From the NCBI GenBank assembly GCA_007118045.1, contig SKTG01000330.1, positions 1-24,531 of the forward strand: a stretch of DNA of 24,531 nucleotides. Direction: 5' to 3'. Below are positions 1-7,184 of this stretch, piece by piece. The notes under the pieces were generated by a model. That model was not told the DNA's origin. It saw only the letters and a list, made by a program, of their open reading frames with translations, and did not search any database. The DNA is from Nitriliruptoraceae bacterium. GTDB taxonomy: Bacteria; Actinomycetota; Nitriliruptoria; Nitriliruptorales; Nitriliruptoraceae. Both the position numbers and the translations under genes were made by a program. The first letter of the stretch is position 1. Every line of letters begins with the position of its first letter.

Positions 1-103
1 CGACACGGCGCGCCGCACGCGGCCCGACACCGGGGCCTCGACGCGGGGGCTCGACACACGCGCCGCGGCGCACACGGCTCGAGATGTGCGACGCGACGCG
101 GCC
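1..103. repeat. Degenerate 24-28 bp tandem-like units behind tkt
   Basis: No gene is seen left of the transketolase stop codon. The stretch can be divided into four units of about 24-28 bp beginning at 1, 25, 52 and 80. The first three start with CGACAC and the fourth with CGAGAT, and each carries CGACGCG- or GCGCCGC-like blocks. The copies are much more diverged than the other post-stop repeats in the window, so the periodicity may be partly a composition effect. Confidence 0.3.
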
Positions 104-108
104 GCGCG

Positions 109-2136
109 CTACCGGGAGCTGCCCGCCATCGCGCTCCGGGCCGCCTCGACCACCCGGTCGGGGGTGAAACCGAGCCCGACCATGACCTCGTCACCCGGTC
201 CCGACGCGCCGAACCGGTCGAGGCCGACCACGACCCCCTGGTCGCCGACGAACCGTTCCCACCCGAGGCTCACCCCGGCCTCGACGGCGACGCGGGCGGT
301 CACCGCCGCGGGCAGGACCTCCTCGCGGTAACCGGGCGACTGTGCGAGGAAGCGCTCGACCGACGGCATGGACACCACCCGGACGGCCACTCCGTCCTCG
401 GTCAGACGCTCGGCCGCGGCGACGCACAGCTGCAGCTCGGAGCCGGTCCCGATCAGCAGCACGTCGGGGTCGCCGTCTCCCGACCCGGAGTCGCTGACCA
501 CGTAGGCGCCGCTGGCCACGGGCCGGTCCGGCTTGTCACCCACCGGCGGCAGGCCCTGACGGGTGAGCGCGAGCACGGTCGGACCTTCCGTCTCGATCGC
601 CGTGCGCCAGGCGTCGACCGTCTCCTCACCGTCGGCGGGACGGATCACCGTGAGGTTCGGCATGGCCCGCAGCGACATCAGGTGCTCGACGGGCTGATGG
701 GTGGGACCGTCCTCGCCGAGGCCGATCGAGTCGTGGGTCATCACGTACACGACGCGGGCGCCGGTCAGGGCGCTGAGCCGGATCGCCGGCCGGCAGTAGT
801 CGGTGAAGATGAGGAAGGTCGCGACGTAGGGCAGCACGCCACCGTGCAGCGCCATGCCGTTGGCGGCCGAGGCCATGCCGTGCTCGCGGACCCCGAACCT
901 CAGGTTGCGTCCGAGCCGACCCGCCGCTTCGCCGGAGTCGCTGGTCGCCCCCGGGGCGGAGAAGTCGCCGCCGCCCTTCACGTCCGTGTTGTTCGAGGCC
1001 GCGAGGTCGGCCGCGCCACCGAACAGCTCGGGCAGCTGCTCGGCCAGGGCGTTGATCACCGCTCCCGAGTGCTTACGGGTGGCGTCCTTGCCCTCCAACC
1101 GCGGGAGCGCCTTCGTCCAGCCCTCGGGCAGCTCGCGCCGCACGACCCGCCGTTCGAACTCGGCGGCGAGCTCGGGGTGCTCGGCCGCGTAGGTGTCGTA
1201 GCGGCGCTGCCATTCCGCGTGCTGCTCGGCGCCGCGCTCCCGCGCGTCGAGGTGCTGGCGCACGTCCTCGGGCACGTGGAACGGCTCGTGCGTCCAGCCG
1301 TAGGCCTCCTTGGTGGCGGCCACCTCGTCGTCCCCCAGCGGCGAGCCGTGGGCACCGGCCGTGCCGGCCTTGCCGGGTGAGCCGAACCCGATGACCGTGC
1401 GTACCGAGATCAACGACGGCCGCTCGTCGGCGTCCGCTGCCGCGATGGCGGCACGCAGCGCCTCGACGTCGTTGCCGTCCTCGACCCGTTGCGTGTGCCA
1501 CCCGTAGGCGTCGAAGCGCGCCCTGACGTCCTCGCTGAACGCCTTGTCCGTCGAGCCGTCGATCGAGATGCGGTTGTCGTCGTAGAGGTAGGTGATGCGT
1601 CCGAGCCGCAGGTGACCGGCCAGCGAGGCCGCCTCCGAGGCGACGCCCTCCATCAGGTCGCCGTCCGAGACGATGCCGAAGATGCGCTGGGGCACGAGAT
1701 CGTGGCCGCCGTGGTCGAACTCCGCAGCGATCCGCTCGGCCGCGATCGCCATCCCGACGCCGTTGGCGAACCCCTGGCCGAGAGGTCCGGTAGTGGTCTC
1801 GACCCCCTCGATCATGAAGTTCTCGGGGTGACCGGCGGTCACCGAGCCGTACTGACGGAACGCCTTGATGTCGTCGAGGGTCGGCCGCTCGTAGCCCGCG
1901 AGGTGCAACGACGCGTAGAGCAGCATGGACCCGTGGCCGGCGGAGAGCACGAAGCGGTCGCGGGCGGGCCACTCGGGATCGGCCGGGTCGTGGCGCATCA
2001 CCTCGCGGAACAGCAGGTAGGCGATGGGAGCACACCCCATCGGCATCCCGGGGTGGCCGGAGTTGGCGCGCTGGACGGCATCGATCGCGAGGGTGCGGAT
2101 CGTGTCGATGGAACGCTGGGTGGTCTCCGCGGACAA
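109..2136 (-). CDS. tkt: Transketolase
   Basis: Thiamine-diphosphate enzyme that moves two-carbon ketol units between sugar phosphates in the non-oxidative pentose phosphate pathway; cytosolic. The 675-residue protein has the usual family length. Visible motifs are the N-terminal SGHPGMPMG (His28), the ThDP/metal-binding GDGDLMEG segment followed by DDNRISIDG, the RFGVREHGM segment with the catalytic glutamate, and HDSIGLGEDGPTHQP of the pyrimidine domain. The start is TTG at 2136, with GAGG five bases upstream; no better start lies nearby. It diverges from the malic enzyme gene, and no transaldolase or other pathway gene follows within the window. Family assignment is very secure; the exact start is likely. 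Confidence 0.97.
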   Translation of the reverse strand: MSAETTQRSIDTIRTLAIDAVQRANSGHPGMPMGCAPIAYLLFREVMRHDPADPEWPARDRFVLSAGHGSMLLYASLHLAGYERPTLDDIKAFRQYGSVTAGHPENFMIEGVETTTGPLGQGFANGVGMAIAAERIAAEFDHGGHDLVPQRIFGIVSDGDLMEGVASEAASLAGHLRLGRITYLYDDNRISIDGSTDKAFSEDVRARFDAYGWHTQRVEDGNDVEALRAAIAAADADERPSLISVRTVIGFGSPGKAGTAGAHGSPLGDDEVAATKEAYGWTHEPFHVPEDVRQHLDARERGAEQHAEWQRRYDTYAAEHPELAAEFERRVVRRELPEGWTKALPRLEGKDATRKHSGAVINALAEQLPELFGGAADLAASNNTDVKGGGDFSAPGATSDSGEAAGRLGRNLRFGVREHGMASAANGMALHGGVLPYVATFLIFTDYCRPAIRLSALTGARVVYVMTHDSIGLGEDGPTHQPVEHLMSLRAMPNLTVIRPADGEETVDAWRTAIETEGPTVLALTRQGLPPVGDKPDRPVASGAYVVSDSGSGDGDPDVLLIGTGSELQLCVAAAERLTEDGVAVRVVSMPSVERFLAQSPGYREEVLPAAVTARVAVEAGVSLGWERFVGDQGVVVGLDRFGASGPGDEVMVGLGFTPDRVVEAARSAMAGSSR

Positions 2137-2174
2137 TGGGACCTCGAGACTCGGGGAGCGCCGGACGGAACGTC

Positions 2175-2180
2175 ATGCTA
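2175..2180 (-). promoter_or_regulatory. Candidate -10 element of tkt
   Basis: Read on the minus strand this is TAGCAT, which fits the TANNNT -10 consensus and lies about 39 bases before the TTG start. I see no convincing -35 hexamer. It sits in the 92-bp region between the divergent tkt and malic enzyme genes, which must hold both promoters. Confidence 0.3.
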
Positions 2181-2196
2181 GTCCGGCCCTTCGGCC

Positions 2197-2202
2197 TATC
2201 CT
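2197..2202 (+). promoter_or_regulatory. Candidate -10 element of the malic enzyme gene
   Basis: TATCCT on the plus strand lies 27 bases before the GTG start at 2229, and GGAGG at 2220-2224 is the likely ribosome-binding site. Similar TANCCT-type hexamers (TACCCT) precede the PH/SHOCT gene and pgsB. No clear -35 element is visible. Confidence 0.35.
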
Positions 2203-2228
2203 CCGGCGATCAGCTCCCCGGAGGTCCC

Positions 2229-3725
2229 GTGCCACCACTGCCGCAACGGATCACCTACCGCGTCGCCGTGGAGCGCACGCCGGGCAAGCTCGGCGCGGTC
2301 GCCGGCGCGATCGAGGAGCACGGTGCCGACCTGGTCGCGACCGAACGCACCGCCCAGCAACGTCACGTCGACTTCCGCGACCTCACCGTCGAGGTCCGCG
2401 ACCAGGATCACGCCGACGAGATCGCCGCCACCCTGGTCGACCTCGCCGGTGTGGAGCTGCTGGCCATCACCGACGAGGTGCTGGCGGCCCACGACCGCGG
2501 CAAGATCCGCGTGGAGACGACGCGCGAGGTGCTCGGTCCGAGCGACCTGGCCCTGGTCTACACCCCGGGTGTCGCCAAGGTCTGCCGCCTCATCGAGGAG
2601 GACCCGGTCGCCGCCTACCGGCTGACGATCCGGTCCAACGCGGTGGCGGTGATCACCGACGGCTCGGCGGTGCTCGGCCTCGGGGACATCGGGCCGCTGG
2701 CCTCGCTGCCGGTCATGGAGGGCAAGGCGATGCTGCTGCGCTCCTTCGGTGACGTCGACGCCTACCCCGTGCTGGTGGACGAGCGCGACCCGGACACGTT
2801 CGTCGACACGGTGGCCCGCATCGCGGGAGGCTTCGGTGGCATCAACCTCGAGGACGTGGCCGCACCCAGGTGCTTCGAGATCGAGGGCAAGCTGCGACAG
2901 CGGCTGGACATCCCCGTCTTCCACGACGACCAGCACGGCACGGCCATCGTGGTGCTCGCCGCGCTGCTGAACGCCGCACGCGTCGTCTCGCGTGATCCCA
3001 CCTCGCTCCGGGTGGTCGTCCAGGGCGTCGGGGCCGCCGGCGTGGCGATCATCAACCTGCTGCGCGCGGCCGGCGTGGAGGACATCGTGCCGGTGGACGT
3101 GGACGGCATCGTCGAACCGACGCGCAAGGGCAACGACCCGATCCGTCGCCGGGTCGCGAAGCAGAGCAACCCGCGTGGCCTCGTCGGCGGCAAGGAGACG
3201 GCCCTGGCCGGCGCCGACGTGTTCGTCGGGGTCTCGGGTCCGGAGACCCTGCCGCTCGAGCTGTTGCGCACGATGGCCGACGACCGGATCGTGTTCGCGC
3301 TGGCGAACCCGACCCCGGAGATCCACCCGGACATCGCGCGTGGGCACGTGGCGGTGATGGCGACCGGCCGCTCCGACTTCCCCAACCAGATCAACAACGT
3401 GCTGGCGTTCCCGGGGCTGTTCCGGGGCCTGCTGGACGCGGCGGCGACCGCCGTGACCGACGACATGAAGATCGCGGCGGCGCAGGGCATCGCCTCGATC
3501 GTCGGCGACGACCTCGCACCCGACTACATCGTGCCATCGGCCTTCGACCGCACGGTCGTGCCGGTGGTCGCCGAGGCGGTCGCGGCAACGGCACGCCGAC
3601 AGGGCCACGTCCGGCCGGGGTCGGAAGGCTCGCTGCAAGCCGAGTCGGCAGCGGCGCAGCAGGGAGCCGCACAACGGGCGGTGCAACGGGCGATCGCCCG
3701 TCGCTTCAGCGGCGACGAGGGCTGA
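2229..3725 (+). CDS. ACT-domain NAD(P)-dependent malic enzyme
   Basis: Decarboxylates malate to pyruvate, linking the TCA cycle with pyruvate and reducing power. From GTG 2229 the protein has 498 residues. An N-terminal ACT-like regulatory domain (about 8-85, beginning ITYRVAVERTPGKLG) is followed by the malic N-domain: catalytic Tyr111 in VYTPGVAK, Lys166 in MEGKAML, and metal ligands Glu208-Asp209 in NLEDVAAPRCFE plus Asp233 in FHDDQHGTA. The NAD-binding domain starts at VVVQGVGAAG (about 263-272). A charged 40-residue tail is extra. The frame stays open upstream to 2136, but that stretch would overlap the tkt start; GTG 2229 has GGAGG just upstream and begins right before the ACT domain. 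ACT fusions are known in this family and suggest allosteric control by a small ligand, probably an amino acid; the ligand and cofactor cannot be read here. Confidence 0.93.
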   Translation: MPPLPQRITYRVAVERTPGKLGAVAGAIEEHGADLVATERTAQQRHVDFRDLTVEVRDQDHADEIAATLVDLAGVELLAITDEVLAAHDRGKIRVETTREVLGPSDLALVYTPGVAKVCRLIEEDPVAAYRLTIRSNAVAVITDGSAVLGLGDIGPLASLPVMEGKAMLLRSFGDVDAYPVLVDERDPDTFVDTVARIAGGFGGINLEDVAAPRCFEIEGKLRQRLDIPVFHDDQHGTAIVVLAALLNAARVVSRDPTSLRVVVQGVGAAGVAIINLLRAAGVEDIVPVDVDGIVEPTRKGNDPIRRRVAKQSNPRGLVGGKETALAGADVFVGVSGPETLPLELLRTMADDRIVFALANPTPEIHPDIARGHVAVMATGRSDFPNQINNVLAFPGLFRGLLDAAATAVTDDMKIAAAQGIASIVGDDLAPDYIVPSAFDRTVVPVVAEAVAATARRQGHVRPGSEGSLQAESAAAQQGAAQRAVQRAIARRFSGDEG

Positions 3726-3735
3726 CCGGACGACC

Positions 3736-3823
3736 CTCAACGCGGACCACGGTCCGGCTCAACGCGGACCACCGTCCCGCTCGACGCGGACCACCGGCCC
3801 GCTCAGCGCGGACCGCGGTCGGG
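3736..3823. repeat. Four 22-bp tandem repeats between convergent genes
   Basis: Four consecutive 22-bp units begin at 3736, 3758, 3780 and 3802. Each starts CTCAACGCGGACCACGG or a close variant, with only a few substitutions between units. The core GGACCACGGTCC is a near-palindrome, so each unit could form a small hairpin. The array begins ten bases after the malic enzyme stop, and its last unit contains the mscL stop and final codons. It may act as a bidirectional transcription barrier between the convergent genes; that role is inferred. Confidence 0.85.
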
Positions 3824-4210
3824 CGCGCGGAGCGCGTCACGGATCTCGCGGAGCAGGACCACGTCCTCCGGCGCGGCCTCGGGATCGACCTCCTCAGCGT
3901 CGCTGCGGCGCTGGAACCGGTTGTAGGCCTTGATCACCATGAACAGCGCGAACGCCACGATCAGGAAGTCGATCAGCGCGGTCAGCAACGCGCCGGCGCT
4001 ACCGACCGGCAGGCCGGTCTCCGGGTCGATGGCGCCGAACATCAGCACCCGGTCGAAGTCGGGCTCACCGAAGACGAGCGCGATCGCGGGCATCAGGACC
4101 CGCTCGGTCAACGTGCTGATCACCGCCTGGAACGCGACCCCCATGACGAACGCGACCGCCAGCTCGATCATGTTGCCCCGGCCGATGAACTCCTTGAACT
4201 CGGCGAGCAT
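3803..4210 (-). CDS. mscL: Large-conductance mechanosensitive channel MscL
   Basis: Homopentameric inner-membrane channel that opens under membrane tension and releases solutes on hypo-osmotic shock. From ATG 4210 the protein has 135 residues, the normal family length. It opens MLAEFKEFIGRGNMIELAV, the conserved amphipathic N-helix leading into TM1. A loop containing FGAIDPETGLPVG leads to TM2 (about 75-100, LIDFLIVAFALFMVIKAYN), then the charged C-terminal helix with DVVLLREIRDALR. The frame is open to 4345, but the MscL N-terminus and a purine-rich AGGGGAGGGG site fix the start at 4210. The last codons lie inside a 22-bp tandem repeat. TAACGT (minus strand, 4266-4271) is a possible -10. Confidence 0.96.
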   Translation of the reverse strand: MLAEFKEFIGRGNMIELAVAFVMGVAFQAVISTLTERVLMPAIALVFGEPDFDRVLMFGAIDPETGLPVGSAGALLTALIDFLIVAFALFMVIKAYNRFQRRSDAEEVDPEAAPEDVVLLREIRDALRAPDRGPR

Positions 4211-4302
4211 GACGCGCCCCTCCCCTGCGGTGTGGCCTCGTCGGATCGGCGGCCATGGACGGGCGACGTTAGACCGCACACGGCCGGCGCGAGGCCCGAG
4301 CT

Positions 4303-4318
4303 CCGTTCGGTCGAACGG
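4303..4318 (-). terminator. Palindromic hairpin behind the hydrolase gene
   Basis: CCGTTCG-GT-CGAACGG is a perfect 7-bp inverted repeat with a 2-base centre, two bases after the hydrolase stop codon on the minus strand. It could end that transcript or act as an operator upstream of mscL. There is no T-tract, as is usual in high-GC actinobacteria. Confidence 0.4.
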
Positions 4319-4320
4319 CC

Positions 4321-5016
4321 CTAGGGCTCGAGGCTGACCAGCCACTCCTGCAGCACGCCGTCCAGCGAAGCCACGATCGTCGACGCGCTGATCGGGGTGC
4401 CCGTCGGGCTCGCCGCCTTCGGCACCCGCAGCGAGTGATCGCCACCGGGAACCACGTGCACGGTCGTGCGGCGGGGCAGCTTGCGGACGTGGCTGCTCAG
4501 CAGCGACTGGTCACAGAAGGGGTCCCGCTCGCCCTGGACGAAGAGGCACGGGACGCCGACGTGGGGCCAGTGGTCGACCCGCAGCCGGTCGGGCTTGCCG
4601 GGTGGGTGCAGGGGGTAGCCGTAGAACACCAGACCCAACGCCGGCGTGCCCTCGGCCACCGCCATCGACGCGACCCGGCCACCGTAGGACTTCCCCCCGA
4701 GGATCCAGGGTCCGGTGACCCCGAGCTCACGCTGCGCCGCGTCGAGCAGCTGGGCGTAGGGGCGAACGGACCGCTCCGCGCGAGGCGCCGCCCGGCGCCC
4801 CGCCTCGTGGTGCGGCAGGTTGACGCGCACGGCGGGGTGTCCGAGGGCGGCGAAGCGCTCGGCGAGCGCGACCAGCCCGTCCCCGTCGAGGTCCCCTCCG
4901 GCCCCCGGGGCAAGCAACACGGGTGCGCCCGTACGTCGCGCCGGTCGATGCACCGCGGCCGTGACGGCGTCGACGGCCGGGTCCTCCAGGGCCAGTCTGA
5001 GGCCACGGACGGTCAC
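4321..5016 (-). CDS. Alpha/beta hydrolase, KANL3/Tex30-like
   Basis: A 231-residue single-domain alpha/beta hydrolase, probably cytosolic, with no signal peptide. The oxyanion strand reads VLLAPGAGGD, the nucleophile elbow GKSYGG holds Ser110, the acid is probably Asp165 in QGERDPFCD, and the catalytic His194 is in GGDHSLRV. This order and the LAPGAGG opening resemble the KANL3/Tex30 or dienelactone-hydrolase-like families. The natural substrate cannot be inferred. The start is GTG 5016, with only a weak GGTGGG upstream. It lies in the same direction as uspA upstream and mscL downstream but with gaps of 177 and 110 bp, so separate transcription is possible. Confidence 0.85.
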   Translation of the reverse strand: MTVRGLRLALEDPAVDAVTAAVHRPARRTGAPVLLAPGAGGDLDGDGLVALAERFAALGHPAVRVNLPHHEAGRRAAPRAERSVRPYAQLLDAAQRELGVTGPWILGGKSYGGRVASMAVAEGTPALGLVFYGYPLHPPGKPDRLRVDHWPHVGVPCLFVQGERDPFCDQSLLSSHVRKLPRRTTVHVVPGGDHSLRVPKAASPTGTPISASTIVASLDGVLQEWLVSLEP

Positions 5017-5192
5017 CGGCCCACCGTCACGGTGGCGTGGCGTGCGGGTGCGGACACGACGGCTCCTGGCCGTTGGAAGGCACGGGCGCGGCCTCGGACC
5101 CTACCCGCTCTGCCCGCGGGGCACGCCGGTGCCTGGTCGCGCGGAGGACCGGCCGGGCGTTCCGCTCGGCCGGCCCACCCCTTTCCGTTCGC

Positions 5193-5217
5193 GTCAGCGG
5201 TCCTCGGGGACGCTGAC
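5193..5217 (-). terminator. Hairpin at the uspA stop codon
   Basis: GTCAGCG (5193-5199) and CGCTGAC (5211-5217) are perfect 7-bp inverted arms; the inner bases extend the stem with one mismatch around a TCG loop. The hairpin covers the last codons and the stop of uspA. No T-run follows, so a terminator role is tentative. The remaining bases to the next gene (5017-5192) show nothing else I can name. Confidence 0.35.
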
Positions 5218-5622
5218 CACGACCGGGCAGGGCGAGTGCGCGACCACCTGGTGGGTCACCGAGCCGAGCAGCAGCCCCCGGAACCCGCCGAGCCCGCGGG
5301 CACCGACCACGAGCAGGTCGGCGCCGACCGCGACGTCGCAGAGCACCGACGCCGAGCTCCCCGCGCGCATGGTCCGGGTGACCGGCACGTCGTCCGCACC
5401 GCCGACCCGTGAGAGGGCACCGTCGATGACCTCCTCCGCGCCCTTGCGCAGCTCGTCGTCGGACGGCAGCGTCACCACCGCCGGGATCGCCACGAGCTCG
5501 GGCGTCGGGAAGGCGTGGACGATCTCGAGCTCGGCGCCGCGCAACCGAGCCTCGTCGATGGCCCAGCGGAGGGCTCGGACCGAGTCGTCCGAGCTGTCGA
5601 CACCGACGACGATGCGCTTCAT
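5194..5622 (-). CDS. Universal stress protein, UspA family
   Basis: A 142-residue single-domain Usp protein, soluble and probably dimeric, of the ATP-binding subclass. It begins MKRIVVGVDSSDDSVRALRWA (first strand and the Asp of the nucleotide pocket) and ends with GARGLGGFRGLLLGSVT, matching the G-2x-G-9x-G-S/T ATP-binding signature, then HQVVAHSPCPVVVSVP. The start is ATG 5622 with AGGAG six bases upstream. Usp proteins aid survival in stationary phase, osmotic or redox stress, but the partner is unknown. It is divergent from the PH/SHOCT gene across a 240-bp region. Confidence 0.95.
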   Translation of the reverse strand: MKRIVVGVDSSDDSVRALRWAIDEARLRGAELEIVHAFPTPELVAIPAVVTLPSDDELRKGAEEVIDGALSRVGGADDVPVTRTMRAGSSASVLCDVAVGADLLVVGARGLGGFRGLLLGSVTHQVVAHSPCPVVVSVPEDR

Positions 5623-5791
5623 GGCGAACTCCTGTTCGTTTCCCCTGTCCCGTCGTGGCCGAGCGGGACGACCGCTGCGAGCATGACCCAGGACCCGGGC
5701 CGGCGGAAGTGCGGGTCGGCCCCGGAGCCGAGGGTCCTAGGTCCCCACGGTGTGGCCGCCTGCACCGACCCTACATCGCCGCGCTCCGGCC

Positions 5792-5797
5792 TACCCT
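5792..5797 (+). promoter_or_regulatory. Candidate -10 of the PH/SHOCT gene
   Basis: TACCCT lies 66 bases before the GTG start, in the 240-bp divergent region 5623-5862. The same hexamer precedes pgsB. The rest of this region holds one weak 6-bp inverted repeat (GTCCCG at 5647 with CGGGAC at 5664) and nothing else recognisable. Confidence 0.3.
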
Positions 5798-5862
5798 GCC
5801 GTGTTCCACGCCGGTCCGAGCTGGCCCTTCGCGCCGGCTCCCTCCCAGCCCCGAGGCAGCAC

Positions 5863-6525
5863 GTGCGCTACCCGACCCGGCTGCTGACCGAGGACGAGGA
5901 GGTCCTCGACCAGTTCCGGCCGCACTGGAAGGCGGTGTTGCCCGCGCTGCTGTGGGCCATGCTGCTGGCGGCGCTCGGGGGCCTCGCCGTCGCCGTGGCC
6001 GGTACGGAGTGGACGGCGGCCGTGGCCGCGATCGTCGTGGCGGTGTGGGCGCTCATGACGGCGCGCACGCTCGTGCGGTGGTGGTTCACGCACTACGTCC
6101 TGACCACGGAACGCATCATCGTGCGCCACGGCATGATCGCCCGCAGCGGGCGCGAGATCCCCCTGGAGAACATCAACAACGTCGTGTTCGAGCAGCGCGT
6201 GATGGAGCGGCTGCTCGGCTACGGCGACGTCCTGGTCGAATCGGCGAGCAGCCAGGGACGCAACCGATTGGCCGACATCCCGGACCCCCAGGGCTTCCAG
6301 TCGGAGATCTACCGCGCTCGCGAGCTCCGGGCCCTGCACTTCAGCGGTGGCGGTGCACGGGCCCGTGACGTGGTCGAGCAGCTGGAGTCGCTGGCCGCCC
6401 TGCGCGAGCGCGGTCACCTCACCGACCACGAGTTCGCGACGCAGAAGCGGCGCCTGCTGGGCGCCCTCCCCGGCGTCGACGCGGCGGAGGTCGACGAGCT
6501 GGTCCGCGACGAGCTCGAAGGCTGA
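5863..6525 (+). CDS. PH-like (DUF304/bPH_2) membrane protein with SHOCT tail
   Basis: A 220-residue protein. Two adjacent membrane helices (about 24-47 and 50-67) are followed by a bacterial PH-like domain (about 70-150: YVLTTERIIVRHGMI, then IPLENINNVVFEQRVMERLLGYGDVLVES, the hallmark of the YdbS/YdbT-type DUF304 family). A SHOCT motif follows at about 173-200 (LESLAALRERGHLTDHEFATQK), a short oligomerisation or targeting element. The molecular function of these proteins is unknown; an envelope role is assumed. The frame is open to 5515, but that part is Pro/Arg-rich and overlaps uspA. GTG 5863 with GAGG six bases upstream sits right before the conserved domain. Confidence 0.88.
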   Translation: MRYPTRLLTEDEEVLDQFRPHWKAVLPALLWAMLLAALGGLAVAVAGTEWTAAVAAIVVAVWALMTARTLVRWWFTHYVLTTERIIVRHGMIARSGREIPLENINNVVFEQRVMERLLGYGDVLVESASSQGRNRLADIPDPQGFQSEIYRARELRALHFSGGGARARDVVEQLESLAALRERGHLTDHEFATQKRRLLGALPGVDAAEVDELVRDELEG

Positions 6526-6562
6526 CGCCGCGCGCCGGGTCAGCGACGCCCGGCCGGTCCGG

Positions 6563-6640
6563 CGCGATGCGGCGGACGGCCCACCCAACGCGATGCACCG
6601 GACGGCCCGACCGACGCGCTGCGGCGGACGGCGAGAGCCG
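6563..6640. repeat. Three 26-bp tandem repeats behind the PH/SHOCT gene
   Basis: Three head-to-tail 26-bp units begin at 6563, 6589 and 6615, sharing the frame CGCGATGCGGCGGACGGC with a few substitutions each. They start 37 bases after the PH/SHOCT stop and lie in a 204-bp gap before the CBS gene. No open reading frame with a recognisable family crosses them. The rest of the gap holds only the CBS gene leader. Confidence 0.75.
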
Positions 6641-6729
6641 ATTGCCCCCGGCGGAGGGGCCCTCCGGCCCTCCCGACCGACCGGCACCGCCACGATGCTG
6701 GGGGCAACGTCACCCGCGAGGAGGAGCTC

Positions 6730-7140
6730 ATGCTCGGCATCCAGCTGACCGACCCCGTCGGCACCCTGATCGGCGCCCCGGTCGCCACGATCCGTCCGAC
6801 CGACACCCTGCAGACCGCGGCCGACGCCTTCGTCATGGACGCGGTCGGGCTCCTCGTCGTCGTCGACGCCGGGGGGGTCCGCGGCGTGCTCTCGGAGCGT
6901 GACCTGGTGGTCGCGGTGTCCGAGCGCATCGAGCTCGACGAGGCCCGGGTGCGCGACCACGCCACCTGCGAGGTGATCCAGGTCGACGAGGACGCCAGCG
7001 TGCTGGAGGCGGCCGAGGTCATGGCCCGCTCCGAGGTGCGCCACCTCGCCGTCAGCCGTGACGACGTCGTGATCGGGGTGGTCTCGATCCGTGACGTGGT
7101 CGGCGTGATGCTCGAGGAGCAGCGCGAGACGGCGGTCTAG
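6730..7140 (+). CDS. Two-CBS-domain protein
   Basis: A 136-residue stand-alone CBS pair (Bateman module), soluble. CBS1 covers roughly 6-62 (ATIRPTDTLQTAADAFVMDAV through GVLSERDLVVAV) and CBS2 roughly 68-130 (CEVIQVDEDASVLEAAEVMA through GVVSIRDVVGVML). Both copies keep the S-x-R-D element that contacts nucleotide ribose in the family, so adenosine-nucleotide binding is likely. No catalytic domain is attached, so it probably senses energy state for a partner that cannot be named here. ATG 6730 follows a strong GAGGAGGAG site. It is convergent with the RND transporter across a hairpin. Confidence 0.93.
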   Translation: MLGIQLTDPVGTLIGAPVATIRPTDTLQTAADAFVMDAVGLLVVVDAGGVRGVLSERDLVVAVSERIELDEARVRDHATCEVIQVDEDASVLEAAEVMARSEVRHLAVSRDDVVIGVVSIRDVVGVMLEEQRETAV

Positions 7141-7148
7141 CCCCGCGA

Positions 7149-7184
7149 CCACGGCCCGGCCGGCGGGTCACACGCCGGCCGTGG
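7149..7184. terminator. Bidirectional hairpin between the CBS and RND genes
   Basis: Arms CCACGG + CCGGCG (7149-7154 and 7160-7165, with a CCCGG bulge) pair with CGCCGGCCGTGG (7173-7184) around a 7-base loop, giving 12 bp of stem. It starts nine bases after the CBS stop and covers the RND stop and last codons, so it can serve both convergent transcripts. There is no T-tract. Confidence 0.6.

Noticed and set aside
2196..3740. 514-codon minus-strand open frame opposite the malic enzyme
   Set aside because: Shadow of a gene with conserved catalytic residues; no domain.
3736..3823. CRISPR-like array
   Set aside because: The units are head to tail with no unique spacers, and no cas genes are present.
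4211..4345. N-terminal extension of MscL
   Set aside because: The extra 45 residues are Pro/Arg-rich, would overlap the hydrolase 3' end, and MscL proteins begin at the FKEF helix.
5647..5669. GTCCCG/CGGGAC inverted repeat upstream of uspA as an operator
   Set aside because: Six-base GC-only arms with an 11-base spacer are expected by chance in this composition.
5791..7152. 453-codon minus-strand open frame across the PH/SHOCT and CBS genes
   Set aside because: It spans two unrelated plus-strand genes and the repeat-containing gap; no family similarity.
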